Of a DNA stretch of 64,000 nucleotides, positions 50,070 through 62,147 are shown one piece after another; the first letter of the stretch is position 1, and each line of letters starts with the position of its first letter. The position numbers and the translations under genes are program-made. Origin of the DNA: Aquilaria yunnanensis (taxonomy: Eukaryota; Streptophyta; Magnoliopsida; Malvales; Thymelaeaceae). Under the pieces are notes generated by a model. That model was not told where the DNA came from, did not search any database, and saw only the letters and a list, made by a program, of their open reading frames with translations. The stretch lies in NCBI GenBank assembly GCA_039654915.1, contig CM077596.1:69007751-69071750 (forward strand). The letters are read 5' to 3'.

Positions 50070-50930
50070 TTAAAGTAATATGTAAAAACATATGAAGCAA
50101 TATACATATAATTTACTCCCTTCAAAACTAAAAGTATCTAAAGAAATAAGTAAAAGTATCTAAATTAATATGTAAAAGTGTCTAAAACAATATATAAAAA
50201 TGTACGATGCAATATATGAAAATATGTGTAATAATATATCGATATTTTTTTATTTTGAGAAAATAAAAGTTTCAAAGCAATAAGTAAAAACAAGGGTGAA
50301 AGATAATGGCCTAGACAAGAAATATTAAGTTAGGGTCGGTCAGAGTGTAGAAAAGTGTAGTTTAGATTGATCCTAATTGACACATTTTAAAAAAGCAAAA
50401 TTCAAGTTAGTTCATGCCCAACCCGAATTAACCCAATTAGTCCGAAATTCTTGTCTTAGCCCATGCCACCATGTCTTTCAATTCTTACCTTAGCCTATCT
50501 TAGCCCAAAACCATAAACTAATTAATTGCCCATAAACTAATGTCAGCCCAACCTAATTCCCTAAGCTTAATCCTAACTAAGTTCTAACTTCTAGCTCCTC
50601 CCCATTGTCCCCAACCTAGCTACACAAACTTTATGCATTCTTTGCCATCACGGCCTCACTAGTATCTGAAGAAATATGTAAAAATATCTTAACCTAAAAG
50701 CAAAGAATTTGTTATCTCCAAAAATAAGTGTTTGAAAACAGTAAATAAATTTGGTTGAATGAATATGAAAATTGTCTGTAGAAATATATAAAAGTATCTG
50801 AAATAATTTGCAAATAATTTGTTTTTCCTCAAAAAATATAAGTGTCTAAATTAATAAGAAAATATGTTTAGAAAAATATCTAAAAGTGTCTTAAGTAACA
50901 TATAATAGTATCTAAAATAATACGTAAAAC
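50070..50930. repeat. Two blocks of a degenerate 20-22 bp repeat
   Basis: A loose unit like AATATGTAAAAGTGTCTAAA is iterated with variation at about 50070-50290 and again at about 50660-50930. The stretch between (50310-50650) is C/A-rich with repeated 'AGCCCA' and 'CCTAA' words and is partly similar to 10100-10330. Confidence 0.6.
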
Positions 50931-52920
50931 TCAATTTTTGGGCATAACACGATATTCTCATCAATTTCCATATCTTAGTCCCACCACCGTTCATCTTTGT
51001 ATAACACTGTTTGCTTCCGCATCGCATTAATTATCACTTGCCTTCAGGATTTCGGCATTACCGCTCACCTACATGATCTCATTGTCGTTGTTACCACTAG
51101 ATTGAGGTTGAGCAAGTGGGCATGGTATAATAAGATAACCACCGGCCTTGATTAGGGTTGGTATAATAAGATAACCACCGGCCTTGATTAGGGTTGAGCA
51201 GTCATTAATCTAAATGTGAGGGTTGGAATCTGGAGGCGATCGGCCATCAATCGTGTGATGATGAAGCGTTGCATCGTTATTTCACGACATCGATGGTTAG
51301 AGGAGACAAAGTTTTGCAATTTGAAAAAAGCTATTACTGACAGCTAAAGCTATTATGTTTAATTAAATGTATGTTCATGATAACACACTTTAGTATAAGG
51401 TAAGTGACTATAAGATTCAAATCGGGATTCCAACTTGTTTTAACTTAAGTCAACTTAATTTAAAATATCTTATTTTTATTTTTTAATTTTTTTGCCTAGA
51501 ACAAATTTTTATTTCAAAGCCAATATTATGTAGATACAACACTTCATTTGAAAGTTAATTTTTATGATGATATTAAATTTTTATGAATTTTCCTTTTTAA
51601 TACCTAAAACTAGAAAAATTTATAAAAATTTAGTAAGATTATAAAAATTGTATGTTCAATAGATTATTTCATCTACATAATATTGGTTTTTAAATAAAAT
51701 TAATTTTAGGCAAACAAAGACATAAAAATATGGTGTTAAAAGGGAGCTGTGAGCGTGGAAAACATAAGTGGGCATGAACTTGGTTCATCTTACATTGCAT
51801 GCCACTTTTATTTTTTGTCTAATTCACTCTGCTTTTCTGACTTCTCTAATTTCTGTCAACCCTTCCTCTCACAACTTAAGGACCAGTCGGACATAACCAG
51901 GATCTTTGCCAAGCTATCCTCCTTTCTCACCACCACAAAGCATTGACACTGTGGGCCTAACCCCTCAACCAGCCACTGTCTCACGAATAGAGGAAGTTGG
52001 AGTGGTCGGGTCAGTCAACAAATGGTGGATTTGGCATCAACAAACGAGAAGAATAGAATGGGGAGGTCAAATGACAATTCTACCCAAGTGAATGATGATG
52101 ATGACCTATGAAGAAGATTGAAAAATTCAGGCTAGGAAGTTTGGCTGACTTGGGCTCCCAAATGAGCTATATGTAGGGAACCAGATCCAGAGCAGATGGT
52201 CGCTAGGGAAAGGCAACTCACAATGGGTTGCAGTACCTTAGGAGACTAGAATTGGAGGATAGTTGGGTGCTTGCTGTTCTTGGGTTACCCAAAACTTTAA
52301 GAAAGAAAAAAATCATACCATTGCATAAACCTGTAAATATGCTCAACCCCTACCCCATTTACATATCTTATTTTTTACTGAGAGTTGATCAAGGGAATAA
52401 TTTGAACCAATTAATTGATTTAATCTCAACCGAACTACTTAAATTAATGTAAGTTAAAATGAATTAAATGTAGAGCTCAAGTATTTCAAGGCCACAAACA
52501 AGCGCGTGGGTCGTACATTACATGTTAGGAGCTGAGGTTCATGCGCGTTAATCGGCAAGCGGTGACAATTAGGTGGCGCATAGCCTCTGAAGTGGCCCCA
52601 TTTTTCATGTGCGGCTCCCGATGCAATTTTGTCTCCTAATCGAAACTCGGTCCTAATTCCTAACCGCACGATCAAAACGACAAAAGGCGCTTGCCTATTT
52701 TTCCTTCGCTGTCAATCCTCATTACAAACAAAACAGATTTCCTTCTACACTACCACATACGTTAAATCTGACGAAGAAAATACACACACTTATAAGAAGA
52801 AGAAGAAAATTTACGATTCAACAACTCAGTAGTTTGTTAAGTGTTTCACTTCTTCCGTACCACCGTTATGTTACACGTACCATAATAACTTGCTTTTGCT
52901 AGCTGTTTTGTTTCCTATTG
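50931..52920. other. Intergenic DNA with a 36-bp perfect tandem duplication
   Basis: GGTATAATAAGATAACCACC and the following 16 bases occur twice in a row at 51124-51159 and 51160-51195. The rest is mixed repeat-like DNA with no gene recognised. Confidence 0.5.
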
Positions 52921-53667
52921 CTACATAAACCACAATAACAAATCAAACTGATTCTCCATGACTTGTGCGAGACCTTGTTGACTTTCTTGGGCTACTTTTA
53001 ATTTACAGGAGTGGCAGGAATATGAGTGGATGGGGACGATGCCCATTAAATTGAAGAAAGAAGAAAAAATCCTCCATGATTTTTTCTTTTCAGAAACAAT
53101 AAATAAAGGAAGAAAAAAGTGGGTTGCATTTGTACGGCAATTTATCTTGCATGGCAGAAAACGATAGATGCTACAATAATGATGAAAGACGTGAGAGGGG
53201 GAAAGAGAGAGAGTGATTTTTTTTGCTTTTACTAATTTGTCTATTTCCACGGTGCGAATGTTGGAAGCATGGAAGCATAGCAATGGCCAAGAATGGCGGC
53301 AACCCATCCTCATATCATAAAACCCCCCATCAACCCCCACACTATTCATTTCACCTAGCCATTGCCAATTGCAAAGAGAGTCTCTTTTTTCGTCTGGCAC
53401 TTAAAATATTTGTCCTTTTATAGAGAGAGGCAAATATTCATGTTTATAAAATAAAAAATAAAAGCTTTAATTATTTTCTTGAGAAAGCAAATATATCTGC
53501 CCTTTTCTCTTGCCAGATTCAAAATCGAAAGGCCGTCCCTTCTTGTAGTAGCTGGTAGTGACCAGTAAGCCAGTTAAGAAATTAGAAGTTGTTCTTTTTC
53601 AGGAACTGGGGGGGGCTGTGCATGCTTGTTTGGAGGAAAAGGCAGGTTCCCCAATAGGGAAAAATAA
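52921..53667. promoter_or_regulatory. Upstream region of the growth-regulating factor gene
   Basis: It has pyrimidine-rich and purine-rich tracts (a GA-rich run near 53195-53215 on the minus strand side) and a GC-richer patch at 53250-53390. An open frame on the minus strand (53400-52921) has no recognised domain. No specific site is supported. Confidence 0.4.
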
Positions 53668-55660
53668 ATGGATTCATTAAGAGAAATGGAAGGGTTTGGC
53701 GTCTCAGGCAAGGCAGCCAAACAGGGTAGAAGTGGTGAGGCTGTTGGTGCTGATGAATCATTAACTTGGAAGATGATGATGACCAGGAGGATGGCTCCTC
53801 AGGATGATCGCAGCCGTCCATTTGCACCGCCTAACCAAGCGGGCATTGCTGATGGTCCCACCTGTAACAGCAACAGCAGGCCTAAGCCTTCCATTAGTAT
53901 TCCTTCTCCTGCTGGTGGTGGAGAAGGGGAATTTCTGCTGCAGCCTTTTCAGTTTGACATTTCTTCCACCACTGCTCATACTCACATACCCTTCAAATCC
54001 CCAGGTACATGTAGTTTTTGTCTTTTCCTTTCATTTCTCTTTTGGTGTTGTTTTTTTAGCTGTTCTAGACTCCAAGTCAGTGAAAGTTTTAATCTTTTCT
54101 ATTTATTCGTCTCAGAAAAGAAATTACTACTAGAAAAAAAGGGCGCCGTTTGTTTGTTGTTTTAGTTTGACTGAAACTGAGAGAGACTTTGGTTTCTGAT
54201 TTCCGTGACAGAAGTGATGTCTTTGGAGTTCCCTTTTACGAGAGCGCAGTGGAAGGAGCTTGAGAGACAAACCATTATATACAAGTATATGGTGGCCTCT
54301 CTTCCTGTACCTCCTCATCTTCTCAACCCCATCGCCAAAAGCCCACCTGCTTCTGCTGCTTCGCATCCTCTATGTAAAATTCCTTTCTTTTTCTCTTACA
54401 TGCATATGTTTGATGTTAAAGCTAGGATCTTTTTGTCTCCAGATTTGGTTAGTTTTTGTACAAAGTTGTGATCTTTGTCTGGTTTGTGGTTGCGGGTCAG
54501 TGGGAAATGGGCTGAATCTGAGGTTGTCGGGGAGAGGAGGGGATGTCGAGCCAGGGCGGTGCCGGAGGACAGATGGAAAGAAATGGAGGTGCTCGAGAGA
54601 TGTGGCGCCTGATCAGAAGTACTGCGAGCGCCACATGCACAGAGGCCGTCCCCGTTCAAGAAAGCATGTGGAACTACTTCCCCCCAAGAAGACTCGCCAT
54701 TCAACGAATCCTCCTCCTGAACTCGCTTCTTCTCCTTCTCCTTCCACCATTGATTTCACCAACAATATAGGTCCAGCGTCTCATCAGGTCGTCTCAAGTC
54801 TCGCCCAGCCATTGTACGACAATCAGGCTTCTGAGAGAGCTGCAATCTTTGGTTCTGTTTTTCCTTCTGTATCATCCCAAAAAGAGCCCAGGTGATTCGA
54901 ATTCGCCTGTAGTTTTTCTGCTTGTCCTTTTGCTTTGTCGTCTTCTTGTCTGATGTGGATGAGTTTTGACTGTTGAAGGAGCTTGGAGTGGATGATGAAT
55001 GGAGAGCCTATTCCTCTTCATGATGATGAACATCCGAGTCTGAATTCGTTAGCCAGTTTCAGTTCTGGAGAAGATCAGCAAACCAATACCTGGCCATTGT
55101 TCTTCAATCCTGACACAGCTCCTCTGAGTTATTCTGATAGGGGGTTTATAGATGCTTGGTCTGGAGCTGCAGCGTCAGTGAACACGACTCCGGATCTCGG
55201 CGCCAGAAACCCTGTTTCCTCGAATGGGAATCTCTGTCTCGCTCCTCTTTCCCTGACTGTTGGAGGCAAAGACGCCATTGATGATGAGATGGGCAGTGTA
55301 GGAATTTCTCAACCTGATCATCATGGTGTTGGTGCTAAATCAAATGTTTCGAGCTGGTTGTCCCCTGCCTCCTGGGCGGCGTCTTCCCCGGGAGGGCCAC
55401 TCGCAGAGGTTCTAAGGCCACGCCAAGTGGCGGCTGCCATCGGAGCTACCTCAGATCCAGCCTCCCCGATTGCTGCCGAGGGCACTTCGTGCAGCCCAGC
55501 GGCAACGGCAGGGTCTTCGCCGTCTGGGGTTCTGCAGAGAGCTCTGGCCTCGTTATCTGACAGTAGTGGCAGTAACAGTCCGACACCAGGTAGCTCCGGA
55601 GCGAAACCTGACATCGGTTTGGTCTGGTTGAGCCACGGGAAGTTGGCTTCTTCGAGTTGA
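53668..55660 (+). CDS. GRF: Growth-regulating factor (QLQ and WRC domains), 4 exons
   Basis: A plant transcription factor that promotes cell proliferation in leaves and other organs together with GIF co-activators. Exons: 53668-54004, 54212-54373, 54501-54891, 54979-55660; 1572 nt, 523 aa, phases agree. The QLQ domain, which binds GIF proteins, is at about residues 118-152 ([20 protein letters not shown]). The WRC DNA-binding domain is at about 182-224, with its C3H zinc ligands in [23 protein letters not shown] and a basic RGRPRSRK nuclear signal. The C-terminal half is Ser/Gly/Ala-rich and acidic in places, as in GRF1/GRF2-type members. The miR396 site lies at the end of the WRC coding part. 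Translation may start at the first ATG (MDSLREM) or six codons later at MEGFG; the first is used here. Confidence 0.95.
54653..54673 (+). promoter_or_regulatory. miR396 target site in the GRF coding sequence
   Basis: CGTTCAAGAAAGCATGTGGAA matches the conserved plant GRF site, which pairs with miR396 with one bulged target base. The bulged base here is A (codon CAT, His) where the Arabidopsis GRF sites I know have C, so pairing of the other bases is unchanged. The site codes for SRKHVE just after the WRC domain. Confidence 0.92.
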
Positions 55661-56006
55661 AGGAGAAAGAGGCAATTGTCTTCATGTAGCTAGCTGCCGC
55701 AAGAGATTCCGTTGCTTCGTGACGTTGATTTTGTTATGTCATGTAATTGTTGTTTTACTTACTGATAAACAATCTCTTGTCAACGCATGCAAGGACTGGT
55801 ATCGCTTCTTATGGTGAATATTTCAATGTTTTTGTCGCCACTTTTTCAGGCCGAGGAACAGCGGTAGAATCTCTATGTAGCTTTGTTAGACACATTTGGG
55901 GTTTTCTTTTGAGCCCCGAGATACTATAATCTCGGCTAAACTGATTACATACTGCTACAATTTAACATTTCACTTTTTCATTTTGTTTAGGGAAAAAACA
56001 ACAGAT
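55661..56006. other. GRF 3' UTR and flank
   Basis: Probable 3' UTR of the growth-regulating factor gene; no polyadenylation site can be fixed. No other feature is seen. Confidence 0.45.
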
Positions 56007-56013
56007 AAATTAC

Positions 56014-57141
56014 AGCAAAAGGGATAATTTTACCACTAAAATATAGTGCTTAAAGTAGTTTTGTTATTAAAATTTTATTCCAGAAAAATTTACTATTTAT
56101 GTTTTTTAAACGGACATATTTACCATAAATGTTTTAGAATGATGAGATATTTACAGTTATAACAGTTATCAATGAGAATATTTCACTATAAACAAGAATA
56201 TTCTGCCAGAGTGTGGGTGAGTTGGATAATCCGTCACCACATTAGCTAATAGGTGGCATACTTGCCATCAATGTTTTTGAAACCGGCAGTTTGCCATCAA
56301 TATTTTCTAAACAAGTATATTTGTTATTATGTTTTGACATTGATGACAGTGGCAACCTCTAGAATGGGCAAACGAAGTGGGGGGTTATCCAATGATAGTA
56401 GATTGCACACGAGACATAATAAGCAACAATTGGGCATGAATTATTGTGGGCAAGCAACAATTGCTCAGTAATTGATGGCAGTTTGCCATCAATATTTTCT
56501 AAACAAGTATATTTGTCTTCAAGTTTTGACATCGATGACAGTGGCAACCTCTAGAATGGGCAAACGAAGTAGAGGGTTATCCAATGATGGCAGATTACGC
56601 ACGAGACATAACAAGCAACAATTGGGCGTGAATTATGGTGGGCAAGCAACAATTGCTCAGTACTTAATGCCGCTAGAATTAAGTAAATCCATGAATTTGG
56701 GTTGCTGCGATTAGGGCTTAGGTTGGGGCTAAGAATACGGCAATTATGTGAGCGAGTTAAAGAGGAATCGTGGTGGAAGAATTTATTAGTGCACTTCTCT
56801 GGCTTTTCATTTCCAGCGGGTTGAGGAAGACAAGTTGGAGATGGTGGCTTTGGTGTTAGAATTGAAAGATTAAGGTGAAAAATGGGAAAGAAATATAACT
56901 TCAATGACTATACAATAAATTTTCCTTTTTACCATTTTCATCTATGCCTCAACGTGTACTCCACATCGACAAAATACTGTCACATCATTGCTCTGTCAGC
57001 ATGTCTTGACATGTCACTAACGACAATAGAAAATATGCCCATTTAAAAAATGTTGGTGGCAAATTTATTTAGAATAGAACTTTAGTGGCAAAATTACCCT
57101 GAACCCTATACTTTAGTGGCAAAATTGCCTCTTTTACCAAC
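56014..57141. mobile_element. Long-TIR Mutator-like element, about 1.13 kb, with internal duplication
   Basis: The left 110 bases (AAAAGGGATAATTTTACCAC, ... TTTTTTAAACGGACATATTTACC) pair with the reverse complement of the right end (AAAAGAGGCAATTTTGCCAC, ... TTTTTTAAATGGGCATATTTTC). AAATTAC occurs at 56007-56013 and 57142-57148, a probable 7-bp or longer target duplication. Inside, a 192-bp unit at 56285-56476 is repeated in tandem at 56477-56668 with about 95% identity by eye. The segment 56690-56890 is GC-richer. No transposase is encoded. Confidence 0.72.
56285..56668 (+). repeat. 192-bp tandem duplication, two copies
   Basis: Both copies start GGCAGTTTGCCATCAATATT and end near CAACAATTGCTCAGTA, differing by scattered substitutions (mostly transitions). 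Confidence 0.9.
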
Positions 57142-57162
57142 AAATTACTAACAATTTGTATT

Positions 57163-58040
57163 GAGAAAAAGGACAATTTTGTCACTAATGTTAGAGTGAT
57201 AGAACAATTTTGCCATCAATGCATTTTTAATGCTAAAATGTCACTAATGTTATTTGTTAGTAGCAATTTTATCAGTAAAGTTATAAAAAATAGTGATATT
57301 GCCACTATGTATCTAATGGTTGTTTAATGGTAAGAATATTATGTCTAAAATAAGAATATTCCGTGCCACGTTTGCAACACGGAAGTGCCACATTAATAAC
57401 TAAAAATTGAGAAAACCTTTAAACGAGCCTAAAATTTTGGTTATTAGCTCTTAGGTACCCAACTTTGTAAATATGCTATTTTGACCATCTTCTCCAATGG
57501 TAAATAGAGTGAAAACTATACTTTGAAGGCTTCTGACTAGCTGCGGCCAATCTCTGCCGCTAAGGCCCAATGGACCAATAAACCACTATATTCGTTGTTC
57601 ATTCACCATTATTGCCTGCTTAAGATGATTCATTACTACTTGCTTGAGGGTGGACGACATCTGTTGCTAGTTGGGTAGATTTTGTGGTTTTGTTTTCGGG
57701 TTTTTTGTTGGATTTTTATCTCATTTGTTTCTTTTTATTTTTTAGGGAAAATCGTATATAGGGGACTGGGCAACTTGAACAATATAATGAAATTGTGAAG
57801 ATGATAATAAAAATAATAGATTCAGAAACTTAGGGGTTAGAAGTTTAGGCAGTGAAAACTTAGAATTAAAACTTATATTTTCTTCTTTTTATTGTTTGCC
57901 ACACAAGCAAATTTGACTATCAGTGAAAAAATTACACCCAACCAATCACGTTAATGGTAGTTTTGCATCAAAGAATATATTGATAGTAAAATTGCTCCAT
58001 TGACCTAACATTAGTGACAAAATTACTTTTTTTTTTCCCT
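57163..58040. mobile_element. Long-TIR Mutator-like element, about 878 bp
   Basis: The left end (GACAATTTTGTCACTAATGT, then CAATTTTGCCATCAATGCAT) pairs with the reverse complement of the right end (GTAATTTTGTCACTAATGTT, then CAATTTTACTATCAATATAT). TTTGTATT flanks both sides (57155-57162 and 58041-58048). A GC-richer patch at 57430-57660 sits inside. It shares the 'GTGGCAAAATTxCC' terminal style with 56014-57141 and a fragment at 44740-45060. Confidence 0.68.
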
Positions 58041-58048
58041 TTTGTATT

Positions 58049-60750
58049 TGTTCAATTTAGCTATAAATGTTTTTTAAGCTAAATAAATCATTGAAGTCAC
58101 TGAGTCAATTCAAATTGACTACTTGGCAGTAATTCAATGTAATATTTTGTTTCCAAGTAAGATATATTTTTTTTGTACTATAGTAAAATATACTGAATAA
58201 ACCATTAAAATTTTTGGGTTGGTCCAATTAGGCTACTTTTTTGCTGAATAAATCACTAATTTTTGAAATAAGTCAAATTTTTGATACTTTAATATTTTAT
58301 CTACATTTTATTGAGACCAAGATTAGCATTTTATGAGAAAATTGGAAATATTAATGATTTATTCATTATTTGCAGAGAAAACTTGTACGCACATAATTTT
58401 ATAAATCTTAATTTTAGGAAATATCTTAATTTCCCAGAGTTATTAAGCAGTTAATTAAAAATAATTTAAGAAATATGAGGTAAAATATTTTCTTTTATTG
58501 TATTTTTTAAATAATGAAAATATTAAACTAAATCAGACTAATTAAATGACAATTCCAGGAAAACTAGCATATGAATAATGAACCAAAGTCTACAAACTAT
58601 ATGTTTTTTTTAGAAATAAAATAACGCAAAATAAAAATCTAGTCCCAATCAGCTTTTTGAGTGCCCTCACCCAATCTACTTCACATCCTAAACCTCATCA
58701 TACAATTTAGTATAATTCGACTGCGTATAGTCCTCCATTAAGAAAATATGTTGGAAGGAGGGGTGAACACTATTTCCTCAGTAAGGGGAAAGTATCAGGT
58801 CAATCATGTGGGTCTTAATATTCTCTCAATAAAGAATAAATGAATAATAAACTTTAAGTTATACTAATTTAATCAAAGAACAATTCATGCAACATCATAA
58901 CAATAACACTAAATCCTACTAACATGATTGAACTAATATGCATATGTATACTTTCTTTTATTGATTGAATCATGTCGCTTTGATCAAATCATTTAATTCA
59001 ATACTTGAATGTTATTCGACGAACCTAGGGTGATGAGTGTATACATCACTTACTCTCGGGATAACTTTTAGGCAGTGCAACTAAGGATGTCACCAATTCA
59101 TAGTCTCTCGAGATATCTAGCAGAGGTAAAATCTCTCATGATACCAGCTATAAGTATGGTCCCCCGCCAGCTATAGTCCAGTAGCGCACAAACAATATCT
59201 TCAAACTCCATGTTAATATTGAGTCATGATTAGAGATAGTTCGTTCCAGAGATGGTCCGTTACCACTTAACATGCTTCGTGAATTTGAATTGTCTGTTCT
59301 GAACATCTCTTCTCAATTTATGGCTCATTAGGTCATGTAGATATGGTCTACTGCCAAACTTGCAGGCCTTGTGTTTTATCATACTCCCCAAGTCTTTTAC
59401 TTAATGCAATTTTCGTGTATGAAAAACAACTATTATACGCAACAATCATTTGATGCATGGCCATGGCCATAGCCTATTTTATTTTAACCCTTTTTAGTAG
59501 AGTGCCATGATTCTAGTGCATCATATTTCTTTTATCTTTTTATCTTGGTTTAGTTTTGTATGATGACATGACAATCAATAATATCTTTTTAAGTGTATTT
59601 ATGATAAATGTCCACCTCCTCTCTCATGAATTCTTTTTAAGTTAGTCATTTAGCATTTAAGTGCCTAATCCTTTATTTTATCGCGTATAGTAATTTATTA
59701 CGACCTTAACATGCCACTAACGGCTGCTTCCGGCCCTAATCATAATGCTAGTGAGTTTGTCAGCCCTAAATATAGTACTAACGGTGTTTGTCTTATTGGC
59801 CTTAAACATTGTACTAGCGAGGTTTATTCAAATAGCTCTAGCATATTTTTAACTTAATTTTTATTGTAAAAGGTCATAGCATGATAATAGTACCAAACAT
59901 ACATCATATATCAGATCATTACAACTATGCAACCAACTAATCAAAATTACATCTCAATTACGAAAGAAACTAAAATAAAATAAAAAGAAATTCTAGAAAA
60001 ATTAATTTAATTAATCTACCCATGTTTCCCAAGCTTTTATCCTTTATTAAAATATAATATATTATATTTAAGTAGTTATTGATGAATTACTTCTCTTGTC
60101 ACAATGAGACAAAAGTTAATATATTTATAATAAGATTATTTTGGCTATTGAGATTGAAAAACTATTGTCCTCAGCACAACAATTATCCATGAAGGCGGCT
60201 TCAGCTTTCAAGTCTGTCTTCTTCTTTCTCATGTCTCAATACTATTGTTGATGTGAGCTAGTGTATTCATAAGTAGAAGGAAAGTTAGACAATGAGATTT
60301 TAGATATTGGCTTTGGAATATGCAACAATGAAAATATTGTATTTGAAATTTTTTAAACTAAAACTATTTATATCAAATTTCAAAAAGATGGTAGAAGGTT
60401 TTCCTAATATTTTCATTGAATTTTATTCAATGTTAGCCTTTTGTTTATTTGTAAAACCGAACCTTGGAGACTTGACCCATATATTTGGTAACTTTAAATT
60501 AGTTTTTTTTTCTTGGCAAAAGGGACAAATCTCCCGCTGAACCCTTCTTGTTATAATGACAAATCTCTCATAAAAATAATGCAGATCATCCACTATTATT
60601 TTTTTTTTTAATTAAATTGCTCACTCACATTTGTAATTGAAATGAAGTCTAACACTATTGTTTTGAATGTGAGCAAATTAGTTGATTACAAAATTAATAG
60701 AGAGAATACTTCATTAAGTCTGTTATAGGAAAAAAAAAAAAAAAAGTCAC
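58049..60750. other. Unclassified repeat-derived DNA
   Basis: No gene is supported. Bases 58650-59440 have an LTR-like style (GTATAGTCCTCCATTAAG, GGGGTGAACACTATTTCC, CATGTAGATATGGTCTACTG) but no paired ends. An A-run lies at 60730-60746. Confidence 0.35.
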
Positions 60751-62137
60751 GTCATTATCATTATCGTAGGTAAATTACAATATTTATGCTCAAACTATAT
60801 TCATTGATGCACATAGGTCCCTAAATTAAAAATAATAACACTAAAGACAAATTCGAACAAACAAGACAAAAAATGGATGAAGAAATTCATCGAACGGGTG
60901 ATGTGCAGCCTGTAGGTCGAAGCAAGGAAAAATCAAAAGGGGTTGGGCTATGTGGGCAACACCATCTAGTTATGCAACACCATCAGGCAACACCAAATAG
61001 ATAAAATTGAAATCAAGCAAACAATGAATTAGCGGTATGATTACGGTATATTTGCACTTTCATTTGTTCATGTTAGTGATTGGGAGGTGAATCGAAGGAT
61101 GAATGCCTCTTAGTATGGGATGAACAAGGAGGGAAATCGAAATCCAAAGGCCGAGTCATCATTTCGTTCGTCTTCGGTTATTCCTCGTCCACAAAATTAT
61201 GTTTTTTTTTCGCCTTCCCTTTTCTTCATTTCATGGGATCTGGTTTTTGGGGTTTTCTTCTTTTGGATTGGGAAGAACATAGGGGAGTTGTGGACGAGTG
61301 ATCTTAACTAAGAAATGGGGGTGACTATAATTAACAAGGTTTTTGGAAAATTGTTTGTCTCTTGTGCTTGTTATCTTCGATTGGTTCTAATACGAGCTTC
61401 AATTAGCTGCCGTGAGGCGCTATTCGCAGCAAGCATCTGCGAGAAATAGCAGAGGAAGGGGATATGAAGTGATCAAATATGAACTAAACAGACTCCAAAA
61501 CTGGACCTGTTTGGTTTCTTCAGGTTTGTGTTACTGCTAACCACATCAAACCAGTTCCCTTATGAACCTGATCAAATATGAACTAAACAGAACCAATTTC
61601 GTGCGCTCTGGTTTTGTTTTGAGGAATTTTGGCAAGAATGTAAGAAAGTCTGGGAAGGTGCAAATATACTTCTGAGAAGTGTGCAGAGGGAAATGGAGCT
61701 TTGCTTTGAAGTTTAGGACGACTGAGCTCAGTGCAACTCTAGCGAGAGCAGGAGAGAGTGAGGGCGATCGTCGACGAAATGGGGGATTCCAAAAGTGATT
61801 AGAGTGCTCTCAAATTAGCCAATGAAGGTTCAGATTCACCGATGAATACTTGCGAGTCGTCCGAAACGCGTGTAGTTGAGATGAGAATTTGTCTGGCCGG
61901 AATCTGGGTGATGAACAATAAAGGAAAAACAGACTGTTAAGTGAGAGGAAAGAGAAGAAAATGGGATATAAGTGCGACTTACAGGAAAGAAAGGGAGATG
62001 GTAGCTAAATCGTTAATTCAAAAACTTATGGGTGCTTTACAATCTTGGACAAAAGTTTAGGGGCTAAGAAAATTCGCCTCGTATGCATATGACATCCTGG
62101 ATAAAAGTAACAGCAATGAACAGTATCAGTTGATAAT
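60751..62137. other. GC-richer gene-like island of unknown origin
   Basis: Bases 61080-61980 are richer in G and C than the flanks, with purine-rich blocks, and look like a gene 5' UTR or captured gene piece. Short open frames (up to 73 codons near 61080-61300) have no recognised domain. I found no transposon ends around it. Confidence 0.4.
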
Positions 62138-62147
62138 ATTATGCTAA

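Noticed and set aside
52921..53400. 159-codon open frame on the minus strand upstream of the GRF gene
   Set aside because: No recognised domain, mixed composition, and it overlaps the likely GRF promoter; most likely a chance frame.
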